Shown here: piece after piece, positions 49,426-59,599 of the stretch
Layout: each line of letters begins with the position of its first letter
Numbering within the stretch: the first letter of the stretch is position 1
From: Orychophragmus violaceus
Lineage: Eukaryota > Streptophyta > Magnoliopsida > Brassicales > Brassicaceae
Assembly (NCBI GenBank): GCA_030180135.1
Contig: CM058236.1
Span: forward strand, 64,383,728 to 64,447,727
Reading direction: 5' to 3'
DNA: 64,000 nucleotides
Program-made: the position numbers and the translations under genes
Notes under the pieces: generated by a model
The model's database searches: none
The model's input: the letters and a program-made list of their open reading frames with translations, nothing else
Told to the model about the DNA's origin: nothing

Positions 49426-49443
49426 TGGCGCCGTTGCCGGGGA
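49426..49443 (+). other. Primer-binding site for tRNA-Asp
   Basis: TGGCGCCGTTGCCGGGGA, six bases after the LTR, is the complement of the 3' end of plant tRNA-Asp including CCA. This is the usual Athila primer. Confidence 0.85.
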
Positions 49444-49620
49444 CTCATTTGATTTCGCCAACAGATTTTGTTGTAGAATTTAGCCTAAGTCGTTTTTATT
49501 TTCTTGTTTACTGATATTTTTCTCGGTCTTGCTTGTTTTGTTGCTGCAGGAATCGACAGGTAAAACCAGTGTCTACCGACACCCCTCTAGTGTCGCTCGA
49601 CATCGAGCTCGAGACAGTTT

Positions 49621-51780
49621 ATGCCAAACCATCACACCCGAAGCAACCCGAACGAAGAACTTTTAAACCTCAGACTTGAGGAGCTTGCTAGACTTGAGAG
49701 AACAAACAGAAAGGCTCATAAAACTTCAAGGATGATGAATAATTGATTGATTTTGATACCAGATGCTGAAGGAGTTATGAGAGACCAACAGAACAATCCC
49801 TACAATGCTCAGGGACGAAGGATTGATGCCCAAGGGAATGTGATCCCTGAACCTGAGCAGCCTCAAGGTGAAAGGCAGGTGGTTAATCCTGGAGCTAATC
49901 CGCAACCTAATCCTCCACCGGAAAGGACTCTTGCTGACTACAACAGGCCTGGTGAGTTATATGCCAATAGGTCTGCGATTGTGCCTCCTCCTTTTGAAAG
50001 GAACGAGTTCGAGCTTAAGACTGCTTACTATGCATTGGTGAGGCAGCATCCTTTCCATAGCCTTCCTCATGAGCAGCCAATGGATCACATTGAGGACTTT
50101 GAAGCCTTTGTCACTGGGATGAAGCACAATGGAGTTGGGTATGACTTTCTGCATCTCAAGCTTTTTCCCATATTCTCTCGCTGGAGAGGCTACAGCTTGG
50201 CTTAAGCAACTTCCACCTGGGAAGCTAACCACTTGGGATGCTGTGAAGAGAGAGTTATTGAGGCATTTCTATGATGATGCTCGCTCCGATCAGCTCAGAC
50301 AAGACCTTCTGACATTCACTCAGGGACCTACAGAGCCTCTTAAAGCTGCCTGGATGAGATTTAAGATGTACCAATGAGACTGTCCTCATCATGGATTCTC
50401 TGAAGTTCAGCTGTTGGGCATTTTCTTCAGAGGTGTGGATCTCTGGTACCAATCTGCGTTGGATGCTGCTAGCAATGGTAACTTCAACACAAAGACTCCT
50501 GAGCAGGCCAGGGTATTGATTGAGAACTTGGTAAACAGCAACATCACTAAGAATGCTGATAGGAAGAGGAAAGAATCTGGTGGAAAAGTTGACAACTTCC
50601 AGATTGCTGAGATGAAGAATAAGCTGGACACTGTCCACAGCTTGCTGATTGGGAAGAAGGCTGTCCATTTTGCTCAGGAGGTTGAGGAGATTGAAACTGA
50701 AGATGGCTGCCAAGAAGAGGATGTGAACTACATTGGTGGGTCTGGATTTCAAGGAAACAGGTTTGGAAATCAGCAAAACAATAAGTTCTATGCTGGTGGT
50801 CAGAAGAGTGCTTTCACAAGCAATCAAAATTCTTCTGGATATGGTCAGAATGCTGGTTTCCAGAAACCTTTTCAGCAGAACAACTCTTATCAGAGGACCT
50901 ATGGATCATCTTCTTATCAGACTCCTCCTGTAGCTAATGCTCATGAGAGCAAGTTGGAAGCCATGATGGATCAGATACTTGAGGGGCAGACCAAGACTAC
51001 TGTGGACTTCAACAAGAAGATGGATGCCATCTACACTGATCTGAATGGGAAGTTTGAGTCTTTGAGCACACATATGAAGCAGTTGGATACTCAGGTTGTT
51101 CAAACTGCTGGAGCCATTAAGAGGCAAGCCGGATTCCTTCCTGCAAGTACAAATACCAAACCTAAGCATCACTGCAATGCAATATCACTAAGGAGTGGGA
51201 AAAGGCTTCAAACTATCCCCAACAGGCAAGTGAGTGGTGAGGAACTCGAGGAGTTGGACGAATTGGATGAAGAAATTGAATCTGAAAGACGAGTGTCGAC
51301 CGACGCTGACTCCCAGTGTCGACCGACACCCAATCCTTCGAGTGCTCGTGACGAACGGAAATCTACAGAGATCGATTGTGAAGTCGACAACAATGGAGAA
51401 TCGACTGATGTCGACCGACACAATCTCAGTGTCGACCGACACCCTTCGCGGACAGAGTCTGAAACTTTGAAAAAAGCTCATGTTGCTGCTGGAAAAGTGT
51501 ATAAACCCAAGGTACCTTTCCCGAGAAACCCGAAGCAGCCCAAGTTTGAACGGTTCAAAGCTAAATACATGGCTATGCTGAGCAAGCTCACTCTTCCAAT
51601 GCCGTTTATGGGTGCTATCAACAACAACTCAGTGATTAAGAGGTGTCTGAAGAAGATGTTGACTTCTGACATGGGAGATGAAGAGTGTGTGTTGATGATT
51701 ACTGAGGTCTGCAGTGCTGTCATTCTGAACAGAGTTCCAGAGAAGCAAAAGGATCCAGGAAGCTTTGTCTTGAACTGCAC
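49621..51780 (+). pseudogene. Athila gag, broken by stops and a frameshift
   Basis: Starts at ATG 49621 (MPNHHTRSNPNEELL). An in-frame TGA at 49744-49746 follows codon 41, and the frame continues with GVMRDQQNNPYNAQGRRID. The capsid part includes NRPGELYANRSAIVPPPFE and HPFHSLPHEQPMDHIEDFE. An extra base in the CCC near 50166 shifts the frame; the text resumes as FPYSLAGEATAWLKQLPPG in mixed frames, then RELLRHFYDDARSDQLRQD. A TGA at 50375-50377 interrupts RFKMYQ before DCPHHGFSEVQLLG. A Gln/Asn/Gly-rich tract follows (about 50745-50930), and no CCHC knuckle was seen. A region rich in VDRH repeats (51294-51441) is encoded by the 12-bp palindromes. Confidence 0.85.
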
Positions 51781-52120
51781 AATTTTCAGAGACAGATTTG
51801 AGAAATCATTGTGTGATTTGGGCTCAAGTGTTAATCTGATGCCGTATTCAGTTGCTAAGCAGATGGGGATGACAGATTTCACACCTATTAGGATCTCTTT
51901 GATTCTAGCTGATCGCTCCATAAGGATTCCTGAAGGTCTCTAGGAGGATGTACCGGTGAAGATTGGTGAATGTGTAATTCCCACAGGCTTTTTTGTTTTG
52001 CAGTACAATGAAGAACCTAAGGATCCTCTTATCTTGGGCAGACCGTTCCTTGCTACAGCTGGTGCAATCATTGATGTTAAGCGAGGGAAGACTGGACTTA
52101 ATGTGGGTGATTTGGTGATG
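51781..52120 (+). pseudogene. Athila aspartic protease domain
   Basis: The active-site segment SLCDLGSSVNLMPYSVAKQM has its catalytic Asp codon at 51815-51817 (DLGSS in place of the usual DTG/DSG, as is normal in this lineage). A TAG at 51941-51943 interrupts IRIPEGL before EDVPVKIGECVIPTGFFVL. The flap-distal ILGRPFLATAGAIIDV motif lies just after. In an intact relative this would cleave the Gag-Pol polyprotein. Confidence 0.82.
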
Positions 52121-52439
52121 GATTTTGACATGAACAAGCTGATGAGACATCCTATTATCGATGGGCAGACTTTCTATGTGGACACCTTGGATAATCTAGC
52201 TGCAGAATTTCTATCTCAGATGCATCCTGCTGACCCTTTAAAGCGAGCTTTGATGAGCTCTGAGCAGGATTTGGAGCTAGAGGATGCTGCTGCTGCTGGG
52301 TATTTCAGGGTGATGGATTCTGCTGAGCATGTGATGCATGTAGTAGCTCAAGAGGAGTTGGTCGGCATTTCGCAGAAGGCTGCCACACCTGGAGATTGGA
52401 GCGAGGAAAAGGCTCCAAAGATTGAGCTGAAGCAGCTTC

Positions 52440-53566
52440 CTGCAGGCCTCAAATATGCATTTCTAGGTAAGAATTCTACCTATCATGTTATTATCAATGC
52501 TCATTTGAATAACGCAGAACTCACTTTACTGCTAAGCAAGTTGCGCATGCATCGCAAGGCTCTTGGCTATTCTCTTGATGATATTTCAGGTATCTCTCCA
52601 TACTTGTGCATGCATAAGATACACCTTGAGGATGAGAGCTTGTCGTCAATTGAGAATCAGAGGCGTTTGAATCCTAACCTGAAAGAGATTGTGAAGAAGG
52701 AGATAATGAAGCAGCTGCAAGCTGGGATTATTTATCCTATCTCAGACAGTGATTGGGTCAGCCCAGTTCATGTGGTTCTTAAGAAAGGAGGAGTCACAGT
52801 GGTGAAGAATGACAAGAATGAGTTGATTCCTACATGGACAATAACTGGTCACATGATGTGCATAGACTACAGGAAGTTGAATGCAGCCACCAGAAAAGAC
52901 TACTTTCCACTCCCTTTCATTGATCAGATGTTGAAACGGTTGGCAAATCATCCTTACTACTGCTTTTTGGATGGTTATTCTGGTTTCTTTCAGATCCCTA
53001 TCCACCCAGAGGACCAGGAGAAGACCACATTTACCTGTTCTTATGGCACATTTGCATACCGCAGAATGCCATTTGGACTGTGTAATGCTCCAGCGACGTT
53101 TCAGAGGTGCATGATGTCTATCTTCACAGACATGATAGAGGATTTTGTGGAGGTTTTCATGGATAATTTTTCTGTCTACGAACCATCTTACCATGCTTGT
53201 CTGGATAATCTGTGCAAGGTGCTAGCTAGATGTGAGGAAAAGCACCTAGTCTTGAATTGGGAGAAATGTCATTTTATGGTCAAAGATGGCATTGTACTTG
53301 GACACAGAGTATCTGAGGCAGGAATTGAAGTAGACAAGGCAAAGATTGAGGTGATGACAGGGCTACAGGCGCCAGACTCAGTCAAAGGAGTGAGGATTTT
53401 TATTGGGCATGTTGGATTCTACAGGAGGTTTATTAAGGACTTCAGCAAGATAGCTAGACCATTCACTGCACTTCTCTGCAAGGATGTGAAGTTTGAGTTC
53501 ACAGATGAGTGTCATGCTGCATTCAAAGAGCTGAAACAAGCTTTGATTTATGCTCCAATTGTATAA
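52440..53566 (+). pseudogene. Athila reverse transcriptase domain, active-site change
   Basis: Open from 51956 to a TAA at 53564-53566. It contains the usual motifs in order: YPISDSDWVSPVHVVLKKGG, MCIDYRKLNAATRKDYFPLP, FLDGYSGFFQIPIHPEDQEK, AYRRMPFGLCNAPATFQRCM, then VFMDNFSVY. The catalytic F/YxDD box reads FMDN: the second Asp is Asn (AAT at 53165-53167), a single G-to-A change expected to abolish polymerase activity. The stop replaces a codon in IYAPIV-PLDWD, probably CAA to TAA. Confidence 0.88.
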
Positions 53567-54129
53567 CCTCTAGACTGGGATATGCTATTCGAGGTGATGT
53601 GTGATGCTAGTGATTATGCAGTAGGAGCTGTACTTGGTCAAAAAAGGATAAGAAGCTCCATGCCATCTACTATGCTAGTAGAACTTTTGATGATGCGCAA
53701 AGGAATTATGCAACAACTGAGAAGGAGTTGCTAGCAGTTGTGTTTGCATTTGAGAAGTTCCGCCCATATTTGATTGGCTCTAAAGTAGTTGTGCATACTG
53801 ACCATTCTGCACTTAAGTATCTGATGCAGAAGAAAGATGATAAGCCAAGGCTGCTGAGATGGATTTTGTTGCTCCAAGAATTTGACATAGAGGTGAGAGA
53901 TAAGAAAGGAGTGGAAAATGGTGTTGCTGACCATCTGTCACGGATCAGGATCGATGAGGACGTTCCTATGGATGATTTTCTACCAGAAGAGAACATCTAT
54001 AAGGTTGAGACTGGATTTCAGGCAGTTTCTGCGAGTTCATTTCCTTCTACACGGGTTGCAGGGCAAGTGTCGATCGACATTCAGTTCATGTCGGTCGACA
54101 CTCCATTCGAAACAGCGGACGATAATTAA
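53567..54129 (+). pseudogene. Athila RNase H domain
   Basis: FEVMCDASDYAVGAVLGQ lies in the first frame. A frameshift in the A-rich run near 53640 is followed by KLHAIYYASRTFDDAQRNYA and TEKELLAVVFAFEKFRPYL, then HTDHSALKYLMQ and a C-terminal GVADHLSRI. The acidic catalytic residues (D of CDAS, E of EKEL, D of HTDHS) are all present. The stop at 54127 is followed by the linker carrying two palindrome pairs. Confidence 0.85.
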
Positions 54130-54153
54130 TCAAACCCGACATCGATTGGCCGA

Positions 54154-55575
54154 TTGGGAGCGATGTCGATCGACACCAACACTAGTGTCGGTCGACACCA
54201 GTCGCGGATGCAGGAAGCTGTTCTGGATGACCAAGCTGACATGTTCATAGCTGCAATCGCCCAAGGTTCTCTCTCTACAAGACCTTGGTACGCCGATATA
54301 GCCAACTACCTTGTTGCAGAGGATGAGCCTGAAGTGTTTAAAGGTTATGCCAAGAAGAAATTCCTTAGGGAAGCCATGCGCTATTATTGGGATGAACCCT
54401 ACCCGTACAAGCACTGTTCTGATGGTATCTACAGACGTTGCATTGCAGAGTCTAAAGTTGATAGCGTGTTGTACCACTGTCATGGTTCGGAGTATGCAGG
54501 ATACTTTGCTACGTTCAAGACAGTGTCCAAAGTTCTTCAAGCAGGCTTCTGGTGGCCTACGATGTTCAAGGATGCTCAGTTGTTTGTCTCGCAGTGTGAT
54601 GCGTGTTAGAGGAAGGGGAAGATAAGCAAGAGACACGAGATGCCACAAAACTTCATCCTCGAGGTTGAAGTATTTGACTGCCGGGGCATCGATTTCATGG
54701 GACCGTTTCCATCTTCTTATGGGAACAAGTATATCTTGGTTGTTGTGGACTACGTCTTTAAGTGGGTTGAAGCGCTTGCTAGTCCAACCAATGACTCTTC
54801 GGTAGTTCTTAAGCTGTTTAAGACTATCATCTTCCCCAGATTTGGAGTGCCTAGGATTGTGATAAGTGATGGCGGTTCTCACTTCATCAACAAGGTCTTC
54901 GAGAAGTTTCTTAAGAAGCATGGTGTTAATCATCGTGTGGCTACTCCATATCACCCTCAGACTAGTGGACGGGTTGAGGTTTCAAACCGACAGATCAAGG
55001 AGATTTTGGAGAAGACAGTGGGAAAGACTAGGAAGGACTGGTTTGTTAAGCTGGATGACGCATTGTGGGCCTACAGGACTGCGTTTAATACGCCACTTGG
55101 GGCTACACCGTTTCATTTACTCTATGGGAAATCTTTTCACCTTCCAGTTGAGCTCGAGCACAAGGCTAGATGGGCTTTCAAATAGATGAACTTTGATCTC
55201 AAGCCTGCAGCTGAGAGGCGTTTGATACAGCTTAACGAGTTAGATGAAATTCGCCACCATGCCTATGAGAACTCAAAGTTGTACAAGGAGCGTACAAAGG
55301 CATATCATGATAAGAAGAACATCTCACGCAACTTCGAACCCAATGACCAGGTACTCCTCTATAACTCTCGCTTACAACTGTTTCCTGGCAAGTTGCGTTC
55401 TCGTTGGTCAGGACCATTCACCGTCAAGGAAGCTAGACCGCACGGAGCTGTTATCTTGATGAATTCTAAAGGCGAGGAGTTCACAGTCAATGATAAAAGG
55501 GTGAAACGCTATTGGACGAAAGCCACAATCCCAGAAGGTGACGTTGTCCATCTGGCTGATCCACCCACTGCCTGA
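54154..55575 (+). pseudogene. Athila integrase
   Basis: The N-terminal zinc-binding region includes YRRCIAESK, YHCHGSEYAGYFATFKT and QCDAC. The second His of the usual AGHFATFKT is Tyr here, and TAG at 54607-54609 follows CDAC. The core has all three catalytic acids: D at 54691 (GIDFMGPFPSSYG), D at 54868 (VISDGGSHF), E at 54976 (SGRVEVSNRQIKEIL). It continues through WAYRTAFNTPLGATPFHLLY to a TAG at 55183-55185. The C-terminal part (MNFDLKPAAERRLIQLNELD, then RSRWSGPFTVKEA) ends at a stop at 55573-55575. In an active element it would insert the cDNA into the host genome. Confidence 0.88.
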
Positions 55576-56902
55576 TCGCAGTACAGTCAAGCTATTGACG
55601 TTAAACGAGCGCTGAGTGGGAGGCAACCCACTGTTGGGTCAGTTTTCTTTTTTTTTTGGTTTTTGTTCTTGAGTCTTTTGATTTTTCTGGTTTTTGTGTG
55701 TTAGAATCGTGAAGAAGAGGTTGCAGACAGCAGTGTCGACCGACGTTCTATAGTGTCGGTCGACACCAAACTCGAAAACGCGTACAAAAATCGAGCACAC
55801 TCGATTCGGAGCAGATGAATGTCGACCAAAGCCATGTGTCACTCGACATTGGTTGGGTGTCGGTCGACACTTACCACGCCTACAGGTAAGATTCCTGATT
55901 TTCCAAGTTTTCGGTTGACTTATACCTTTTTCTCTCGAACCCAAGCTGCGATTGCACTGGGACAGTGCAGTTTAAGTGTGGGGGAGGTGGTTACTGACAT
56001 CGTGTTCTGTTTTCTTAGTGTCAGTCCTTGTTTTTCTTTGGTTTTCAAAATTGTTTTATTGAGTCAAAATTGGTATGAAACTGTGATTTTTCGAGGAAAT
56101 TTTTCGCTGGAACAGGAACTAAGTGAGCATTGGACATACCTGCAGTAGCCCTGTGACTATTAGAAAACCCCACACGGATCAACCTACCAAGGACACTCAT
56201 ATCTTCTCAGGTATTCAGAGGATCCATCACTAACTTCACCTCTAATCTTGACTGAATTTTTTCACTTAGGGGCTTGGTATCTCTGAATCGGATTCCTCTG
56301 ATGTGTTTGACACAACCTATGATCCTGTCTAAGTATGGTTTCTAATTTTCCCCTCCCTTGAAAGTAAAAAAAAAAAGAGATTAAAATTGTGGATAAGCTA
56401 GTAGCTTCGAAGTGGTCACGGGAGTGGTAGAGACCCATATTACCTCTTGTGCATCCATGGAAACATGTCCAAAGTTACACTCCGAATAAAAAGGGAAGAG
56501 CACTGATAGAAAAAAATAAAATGATACCCAATGGGGAAAAATCAGTTGCTAAGGGATAAAAGGAAAAGAAAGGAACCAGAAACCGACAGTTTGGTTGTCA
56601 AGTACTAACTGAGTTGAGTCCATGTGTCCTCTGATCGATACTCCCTCTGTGAGACAGCACCTAATTGTATACAGAGGTTAGTGTGGTGAATTTGAATGCT
56701 CTGTCTAGATTGTGGAGTTTACTTGGGACAGTTGCTAAGTGTGGGGGAAGTACATTGTGGTCTTGATCTCTGTAGGAATGTTTTCAGTGGCTTACTAAGT
56801 GAATGTGAATGCGAATGCTCCTAGGACGAAATGAGTTTCTGAGTTTTCAAACCTCTTTCTCATTGCTTTAGTTCTTTATTTGCTTGAGGGCAAGCAAGAG
56901 CT
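55576..56902 (+). other. Athila 3' non-coding region
   Basis: No coding signal and no env-like frame. It holds five palindrome sites (55734-55869), an A-rich run near 56366, and two internal copies (55974 and 56737) of the same purine tract that precedes the 3' LTR. Confidence 0.7.
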
Positions 56903-56916
56903 AAGTGTGGGGGAGT
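56903..56916 (+). other. Polypurine tract
   Basis: AAGTGTGGGGGAGT directly before TGATATATCA of the 3' LTR, in the position where plus-strand DNA synthesis is primed. Confidence 0.8.
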
Positions 56917-58079
56917 TGATATATCATGGTTTTTCTAGGTTTTCAACCATGATATAATTGTATATGTTGAGTCTTTAACCTGGTTTTTCGAGTCTATAGA
57001 GTCTTTTACAGGTAAGCTTGCGTTTGGAGCGAAGAGCGGAGTTTTAGGACGTTTCTGGTGATTTGTGCAACGAGCTGAAGTTGGTGTCTCGACCACGGTG
57101 TGATGTCGACCGACACTCACCTTAGTGTCGGTCGACACTGATGGCGACAGAGAAATAAAGACATCTTTTGAAGAATTGCAAAGTTGCCCCAGAAGTTTCC
57201 CTAATTCTAATTTCGTCCCAAAACATGTTTAGTGGTTTTTAATTAGGTTTTTGAGCAGAAACTCATATCTTGTTCTTTGTTCTTGCTTTTGTTCTGGAGA
57301 TTGAGAGACTTGAGTTGGGGCTGATTCTTGCTACTTGTAACATTTGAGAGAAGGATTTCGAACCCCTGTTTTTATCTATTCAGTCTTACTTTCTATTCAT
57401 TCATGTGTTATTCATTTGATATCATGTCTGGGTAGTAACCTTAGTTAGATCTAGGGATTCTCGTAAGGATTTCATACTTTGTTAGATCACTGAATGATTA
57501 GGATTCTAAATCTATCTGTTCATCACCTAAGTTGAGTTTAATACTAAATTCTAGACTGATCGCCTAGGGTTTAGATCTTATATTGTTAATTTGGCACGAG
57601 AGTGTGAATTATAATCTGAATGTACTTAGTGTGATCAATTTGATTAGATTCAAAGAGATTTGGTCTAGGAGAATTGTGAACTTAAGAACTTGCTATTAGT
57701 GCTTGTCTAGAACTCTAAGATTGCAAAGAGATTTGAATCGTTAGGTTGCTAGACATAGATAGTAATCGCAGCGAGAGTTGGATTATTATACATTGTGATT
57801 CTAGTTCTTGAACATGTGCTTAACCTGAATCATGTTTAGCTAAGTGTTTGACATTGTATGATTTCCTGAGAATACCCTGAGTCTAGCGTCTTTCTCTAAT
57901 CGAAACACACCTTTACTTTCTTGCATTGCTTTCTACTTTCTCACCTGATTGATTTAGCTAAGTTTGAAGACATATAGTCTATTGCGTGAATCTTGAGTCC
58001 TTGTGGATACGATACCCTCAATATTACAATAGCATAATTGTGCACTTGCAGTAGAATAGGGAATAATCTTGACATATCA
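56917..58079 (+). repeat. Athila 3' LTR
   Basis: Starts TGATATATCATGG and ends TGACATATCA. Its palindrome pair (57104 and 57126) is less altered than in the 5' LTR. Confidence 0.93.
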
Positions 58080-58084
58080 GGTAT
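58080..58084. other. Target-site duplication, right (GGTAT)
   Basis: The 5-bp direct repeat matches the left flank. This shows a single intact integration and fixes the element ends. Confidence 0.9.
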
Positions 58085-58639
58085 ATTATAAAATAGCATC
58101 TTACCAATTAAAACTCTTTTGTCAAGAAATCCCTCGAGAATTTGAGAATGGTATAACAATACTTATCATGATTCTCAATCTCAAAATCTTCCAATGGTTT
58201 TGTTCTTGTAGTATGGGTGATTGATAACTTGTAAGTAAGATCACTTGGACGGAAGTTGCCAACATACTCCTTGGAAGAAAAAGCATTAACCATAACAGAT
58301 TTACCTATTTGAAGACATTCTTTATGTTTGTTGAATAAGGACTCCTCACTTGATGTTGAACTCTTGTTCCCTAAAGAGAGTGAAAAGAAAATCTATAAGT
58401 ATACGAATGAACAATATCATAACGAACATAAACCAAAACATATGTCTTTCTCGTACATTTATGTCACCCCAAATCATTTCTATCACGTTTCCAGACTTGG
58501 AGTTAAACAAAGTCATTTGTGCTAATACTCTAATCTCGATCTTCTCGGTTTCGAGGCTTGTGTCTATGTTTTCCAGAAAAACATAACTCGAACGTCGTCT
58601 ACGAGGAAGGTTCTTATTGGTCTCAACTAATTCTGTCAT

Positions 58640-59599
58640 TTTATAAAATGTCTGTATAGTTAAAAAGTGAATGATAAATAAGTTAAAATATAGAAGAATA
58701 TATATAGTGGTTCGGAGACCTAACGGATCATGGCATAATATTAATATAAAGAATATTGTGTTTCAGCTAATTTGGAATATTCTAGATTAAAAGATTTTCT
58801 GTTAGACATAAGATACTTGCTATATACCATTGGGCGTAGTATCTAATATTTAAATTTTGTTTATTAGTACCGATTGTTATTAGTTAATTCTGTTTCAGTA
58901 GTGTGTTATTTAATACTTGAAAATTACGGAGATCAATGGGGGAGAAAACATTACTTTTTATTTATAAATTAGGGAAGAAGTTAAGATTACCTAAGATTTT
59001 CGGAAATATCATTTAATTGAATTTGATTGTTTTTTTGTTTTTTGTTTCCTTATAAAATAATCTTCCTAATATGGATATTGACAAAAAAAATATTGCGTTT
59101 AAACTAAATTGGAATACTCAAGATTATAAGATTTTCGAATATATAATAGAAATTTGCTATATACGATTGCGTCGTAATTGCTAAGAGTAAATTTGTTTAT
59201 TAGTATCGATAGATAATAGTTAAGTTATTTTATGTAAAGTGTTAATTAATATTTGAGAAATAAGAAAATCAATGAGTGACAAAATATTTTGATGGGGAAA
59301 ATTGGGTCATTCACAAATTTGAAGCGAAGATATTGATTAGCTCCCCAATATATAATAGATATCCTCAATATTTAAACACGTATACTCAAATATCTAAAAA
59401 CGGGACGTATACACAAAATGTGTAGTGAACTTGTGAAGACGTATTTTGATCTTTAGAAAGAGGGTTTGAGCAATGGTTTTTGTTTCTGGATAATTTAACA
59501 TTCTTAATAGTATACACAAACATTTGTTACATTGAGAAGAATAAATAAATAAAAAAAAAGTACCAAACAAATGCATTCAAGAAAGAAGAATGGATATGA
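58640..59599. repeat. Diverged direct repeat of about 0.2 kb upstream of RPA-like gene 2
   Basis: About 58750-58950 and 59088-59290 share in order AATATTG, TTGGAATA, AAGATTTT, TTGCTATATAC, TTTGTTTATTAGTA and a final GAGA/AAAACA-like segment. A weaker third version may lie near 61640-61830. There is no coding signal. Confidence 0.5.

Larger units (their letters stand above)
48274..58079 (+). mobile_element. Athila-type Ty3/gypsy LTR retrotransposon, degenerate
   Basis: A complete 9806-bp element: LTRs of 1146 and 1163 bp with TG...CA ends, tRNA-Asp primer site, polypurine tract, and a 5-bp target duplication. Domain order is gag, protease, reverse transcriptase, RNase H, integrase, the Ty3/gypsy order. 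The primer site and domain sequences point to the Athila lineage. No envelope-like ORF was seen between integrase and the 3' LTR. Coding capacity is lost: in-frame stops at 49744, 50375, 51941, 53564, 54607 and 55183, frameshifts near 50166 and 53640, and a reverse transcriptase active-site change. The LTRs differ at roughly 38 sites plus a 17-18 bp indel (hand count), about 3.4%. It lies antisense inside an intron of RPA-like gene 2. Confidence 0.93.
46465..58639 (-). pseudogene. RPA70-like OB-fold protein gene 2, split by an Athila insertion
   Basis: Ten minus-strand exons with mostly GT-AG borders were traced. E1 58639-58457 (61 codons, MTELVETNKN, later IEIRVLAQMTLF). E2 58370-58105 (KECLQIGKSVMVNAFSSKEY, then NFRPSDLTYKLS). 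E3 48206-48104 (DVMRVIVHMGAIEDVKTKSK). E4 about 48025-47902 (ALPCTLWGDYVKQVIDY). E5 47824-47737 (KLYILNAYNLTQLSFG). E6 47651-47506 (NNRMTLLSILQSD). E7 47418-47237 (VVTCVTVVSIDN, zinc-binding CKVC and CKTC). E8 47126-46994 (YYLIFCVSDYSEGEA). E9 46909-46730 (PTELFDLIDRKCLFKV). E10 46650-46465, a serine-rich tail. The retrotransposon sits in the E2-E3 intron in opposite orientation. E7 has an in-frame TAG after SKQ and a frame change between CKVC and CKTC; E2 and E6 also need frame changes. Product role by family: single-stranded DNA binding. Most likely a pseudogene. Confidence 0.75.

Noticed and set aside
49426..49443. Part of a tRNA-Asp gene
   Set aside because: Only the acceptor complement is present, immediately after an LTR; it is a primer-binding site.
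50255..50827. Long minus-strand frame of 190 codons in gag, and others at 51478-51921 and 54130-54954
   Set aside because: They are shadows of gag-pol coding sequence on the + strand with no recognisable domain.
51294..51441. VDRH-containing repeats as a protein motif of Gag
   Set aside because: The same 12-bp DNA motif occurs in non-coding parts and in other frames, so the peptide is a by-product.
55819..56148. Possible envelope-like ORF after integrase
   Set aside because: It is short, has no signal peptide or membrane segment, overlaps palindrome sites, and has no family resemblance.
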